Assembly: GCA_018401295.1 (NCBI GenBank)
Contig: JAGYLJ010000007.1
Coordinates: 1-36,812, forward strand
Source: a bacterium
GTDB lineage: Bacteria > Patescibacteriota > Minisyncoccia > Phycocordibacterales > UBA12079
DNA length: 36,812 nt
Reading direction: 5' to 3'
Shown piece after piece: positions 34,729 through 36,812 of this stretch (within the stretch, counting starts at the first letter, position 1; each line of letters starts with the position of its first letter). The notes beneath the pieces were generated by a model that saw only the letters and a program-made list of their open reading frames with translations, was not told the origin of the DNA and searched no databases. The translations under genes and the position numbers were made by a program.

Positions 34729-34801
34729 TAAAGGACATTTCTATGAGTTATCCACAGTGTGTCCTTTACAGTGTCCTTTATATAATTTATCATAAAGGAC
34801 A
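34729..34801. repeat. Four copies of TGTCCTTTA/TAAAGGACA around a DnaA-box-like TTATCCACA
   Basis: 34729-34737 (-), 34760-34768 (+), 34772-34780 (+), 34793-34801 (-); TTATCCACA 34748-34756. Confidence 0.8.
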
Positions 34802-34925
34802 GTTGGTTCTTTGAAATGTAGTTTATAAGTTCATAATTTTTGTTTATGTAGTTAATTTGTTCTTTCGTTTGTTCTTTTGTGAAGAAAATTAAAAGAAGGC
34901 CTCTGTTTTCTTTTATACATATATA

Positions 34926-34959
34926 AGCCCCGTCCGTTATAAGGAAGGGGCTTTTTTTT
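34926..34959 (+). terminator. Intrinsic terminator AGCCCC...GGGGCTTTTTTTT
   Basis: Stem plus T tract. Confidence 0.8.
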
Positions 34960-34979
34960 GTTTAATAATGTTTGAGAAA

Positions 34980-35011
34980 CAAAAACTTAGACCTCGAAGG
35001 GCTAAGTTTTT
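34980..35011. terminator. Terminator-like hairpin AAAAACTTAGaCC...GGgCTAAGTTTTT
   Basis: Sequence resembles the 13601-13631 terminator. Confidence 0.7.
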
Positions 35012-35040
35012 CGAAAGTTTTCATGTGAAACGACGATTTA

Positions 35041-35071
35041 AATAATTTGGTAATCGGATTACCAAATTATT
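35041..35071 (-). terminator. Terminator-like hairpin AATAATTTGGTAATCGGATTACCAAATTATT
   Basis: Overlaps CCA gene stop. Confidence 0.6.
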
Positions 35072-36542
35072 TTACCCAGTGTTTGTCGCGGATAGCTTTT
35101 ATCTCCTTAGCTTCCCTCTCGTCTTTTTTTTCTTTTCCTTTTTCTCCTAATTCCTTTAATTCTGCCAGAGGCAGTTTTGAGAGTTCTTTTGTTCTTTTTT
35201 CTAGGTATTTAATGGTATTTAATTTAGGATCGTCTAAGATTTCTTCCATAAGAGCATTCAGAATAAAACCTATTTTAGGTCCAGGTGTTTCCCGTGTAAC
35301 ATCTATAATGCGATTTCCGTCTATTTTAAGCATTTTCACCGAGACAGGGTCTTTCATAGCTTCCTCTATCATAGCCTTATATTTTCTTAATCTATAAGGG
35401 TTTTCCTTAGGTCTCCCCATTCCAATTCTGTCACAAGCCCTTAATTTCATTAAATCCCATACATTTTCTGGCCCAACATTGCTTATAATTCGCCTTACAG
35501 CTGAAAGCGTTATTTGGTCTATGTCTGAGAAAAATAGGTGATTTCTGACTAACTTAGTAACAATATCAATGGTTTGGTTGGGATATCTCAATCTAGTTAA
35601 GATTTCACGTGAAACTCTTTCCCCTACTACATCATGGCCATAAAAGGTGGATTCTCCTTTTTCTTGGTTCCACCTTTTAGTATGTGGTTTTGCTATATCA
35701 TGCAATAAAGCAGATAACCTTATATTTAAAGGCCAATTTTTGTCGGCTGAATGTTGTAAAGCTCTTAAATTATGTTCCCAAATCGTATAAATATGGGCTC
35801 CCTTTTGGGTTTCTCCTATACCTTTCTCTAATTCTGGGATAATATATTGTAAAATACCTAGTTTTTGAGCCAAAATTATTCCATCCATGGGTTTTTCAGA
35901 CATCAATATTTTATTAAATTCCTCACGGATTCTTTCTTGGGAGATGTTTTTCAAATTATCAGCAAATTTTACAATTGATTCTTCTGTTTTTCCTTCAATA
36001 ATAAAGTCTAATTCGACAGAAAAACGAATAGTTCTCAATAAACGAAGGGCATCCTCACTAAAACGATCTTCTGGTTTGCCGACAGTTCTGATAGTTTTAT
36101 TCTTTAGATCTTCTTGTCCTTTATAAAGGTCAACTAATGTTTCGGATGAAACGTTATAGGCTATTGCGTTTATTGTAAAATCCCTTCTTTTTAGGTCATC
36201 TTCCAGTTTATCACTAAAGGAAACTGAATCAGGATGTCGGTTGTCCGAATAACCACTTTCTAGACGATATGGTGTTATTTCTATGGTTTTAAGTGTTTCT
36301 TCTGATGTTTCATCTGAAACAACCCCAACTGTACCAAATTCATTTTCATAAAAACTATGCTCAAAAAGACCAATAATCTGTTCTGGCTTGGCATTTGTTG
36401 TTATATCCCAATCTTTTGGTTTTCTTTTTAATAAAAGGTCGCGAACACAACCTCCTACTAAATAAGCTTCAAAACCTGCTGTTTCAAGGGTTTTTGTTAC
36501 ACGTGTAACCTCTTGGGGAATTTTTAGACTTAGATTTTTCAT
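35067..36542 (-). CDS. cca: CCA-adding tRNA nucleotidyltransferase / poly(A) polymerase family with HD domain
   Basis: YLVGGCVRDLLLKRKPKDWDITTNAKPEQI, RRDFTINAIAYN, LLHDIAKPHTKRW. Confidence 0.93.
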   Translation of the reverse strand: MKNLSLKIPQEVTRVTKTLETAGFEAYLVGGCVRDLLLKRKPKDWDITTNAKPEQIIGLFEHSFYENEFGTVGVVSDETSEETLKTIEITPYRLESGYSDNRHPDSVSFSDKLEDDLKRRDFTINAIAYNVSSETLVDLYKGQEDLKNKTIRTVGKPEDRFSEDALRLLRTIRFSVELDFIIEGKTEESIVKFADNLKNISQERIREEFNKILMSEKPMDGIILAQKLGILQYIIPELEKGIGETQKGAHIYTIWEHNLRALQHSADKNWPLNIRLSALLHDIAKPHTKRWNQEKGESTFYGHDVVGERVSREILTRLRYPNQTIDIVTKLVRNHLFFSDIDQITLSAVRRIISNVGPENVWDLMKLRACDRIGMGRPKENPYRLRKYKAMIEEAMKDPVSVKMLKIDGNRIIDVTRETPGPKIGFILNALMEEILDDPKLNTIKYLEKRTKELSKLPLAELKELGEKGKEKKDEREAKEIKAIRDKHWVK

Positions 36543-36577
36543 TGTTTTTGTTCTTTATAAAGGATTCGCACACAAGT

Positions 36578-36720
36578 CACTAATGATTTTGTTGGTGCTT
36601 CGCACTTCAAAATCATAAGTGTTTGCGTCCTCCTATTTCCCAACTCGCTTCGCTCGCTATGGGAAATTTTTTGCTTCGCAAAAATTGGATAAAAAACAAA
36701 GCAGTTTGTTTTTTTATCCC
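36578..36720. repeat. Cluster of four consecutive hairpins, three with GCTTCGC-type cores (REP-like)
   Basis: 36578-36621, 36635-36667, 36666-36687, 36688-36720. Confidence 0.6.
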
Positions 36721-36812
36721 CGCCTTATAGTTGCTCCTTGCAGTTGCAACATATTCCGGCTTTCGCATCCTGCTCGAAAGCCAAGCAGTTGGATCGTTCC
36801 GAGTACACAACT

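Noticed and set aside
34748-34756. Chromosomal oriC
   Set aside because: One consensus DnaA box here and one at 21291-21299, no cluster, no dnaA/dnaN/gyr neighbours.
36721-36812. tRNA gene near the window end
   Set aside because: Palindromic segments but no cloverleaf with a plausible anticodon arm or T-loop was found.

Overview
This AT-rich window reads as a Candidate Phyla Radiation / Patescibacteria (Parcubacteria-like) chromosome segment, judged from gene content and style. Most genes are on the minus strand. (1) About 0-11 kb plus 16-21 kb: a divergent type IV secretion-like gene set (pilin-like protein, VirB4 ATPase, TraC-like protein, PrgI, TrbL/VirB6-like protein, large secreted proteins, TraG/VirD4-like ATPase), with a GIY-YIG ORF and a four-helix-bundle (S23-like) ORF embedded in it. 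(2) Housekeeping genes: rsmA, UbiA-type prenyltransferase, UvrD/PcrA helicase, LysM/M23 peptidase, TrpR-like regulator, ComM, DksA/TraR, pnp, NYN-domain protein, rpsO, tyrosine recombinase, CCA-adding enzyme. (3) The most unusual part is about 29.9-33.2 kb: a compact minus-strand locus driven by two near-consensus duplicated promoters. It is built from three modules. Each module is preceded by a boxA-like antiterminator sequence (GTTCTTTAAAA) and a covarying hairpin, and each is bounded by inverted repeats AATACAGATT...AATCTGTATT. The modules carry small membrane, secreted or zinc-ribbon ORFs of unknown function, including a 55-aa ORF missing from the supplied track. The layout resembles an rRNA operon (tandem promoters, boxA, leader/trailer processing stems) but carries protein genes; I recognise no described system. 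Other notable signals: perfect trp-operator-like palindromes flanking the TrpR-like gene, inverted repeats around the GIY-YIG ORF with a solo copy elsewhere, an iteron/core-site-like repeat cluster beside the Xer-like recombinase, and -10 boxes 6-9 nt upstream of several start codons (leaderless mRNAs). All calls come from reading the sequence; no searches were run.
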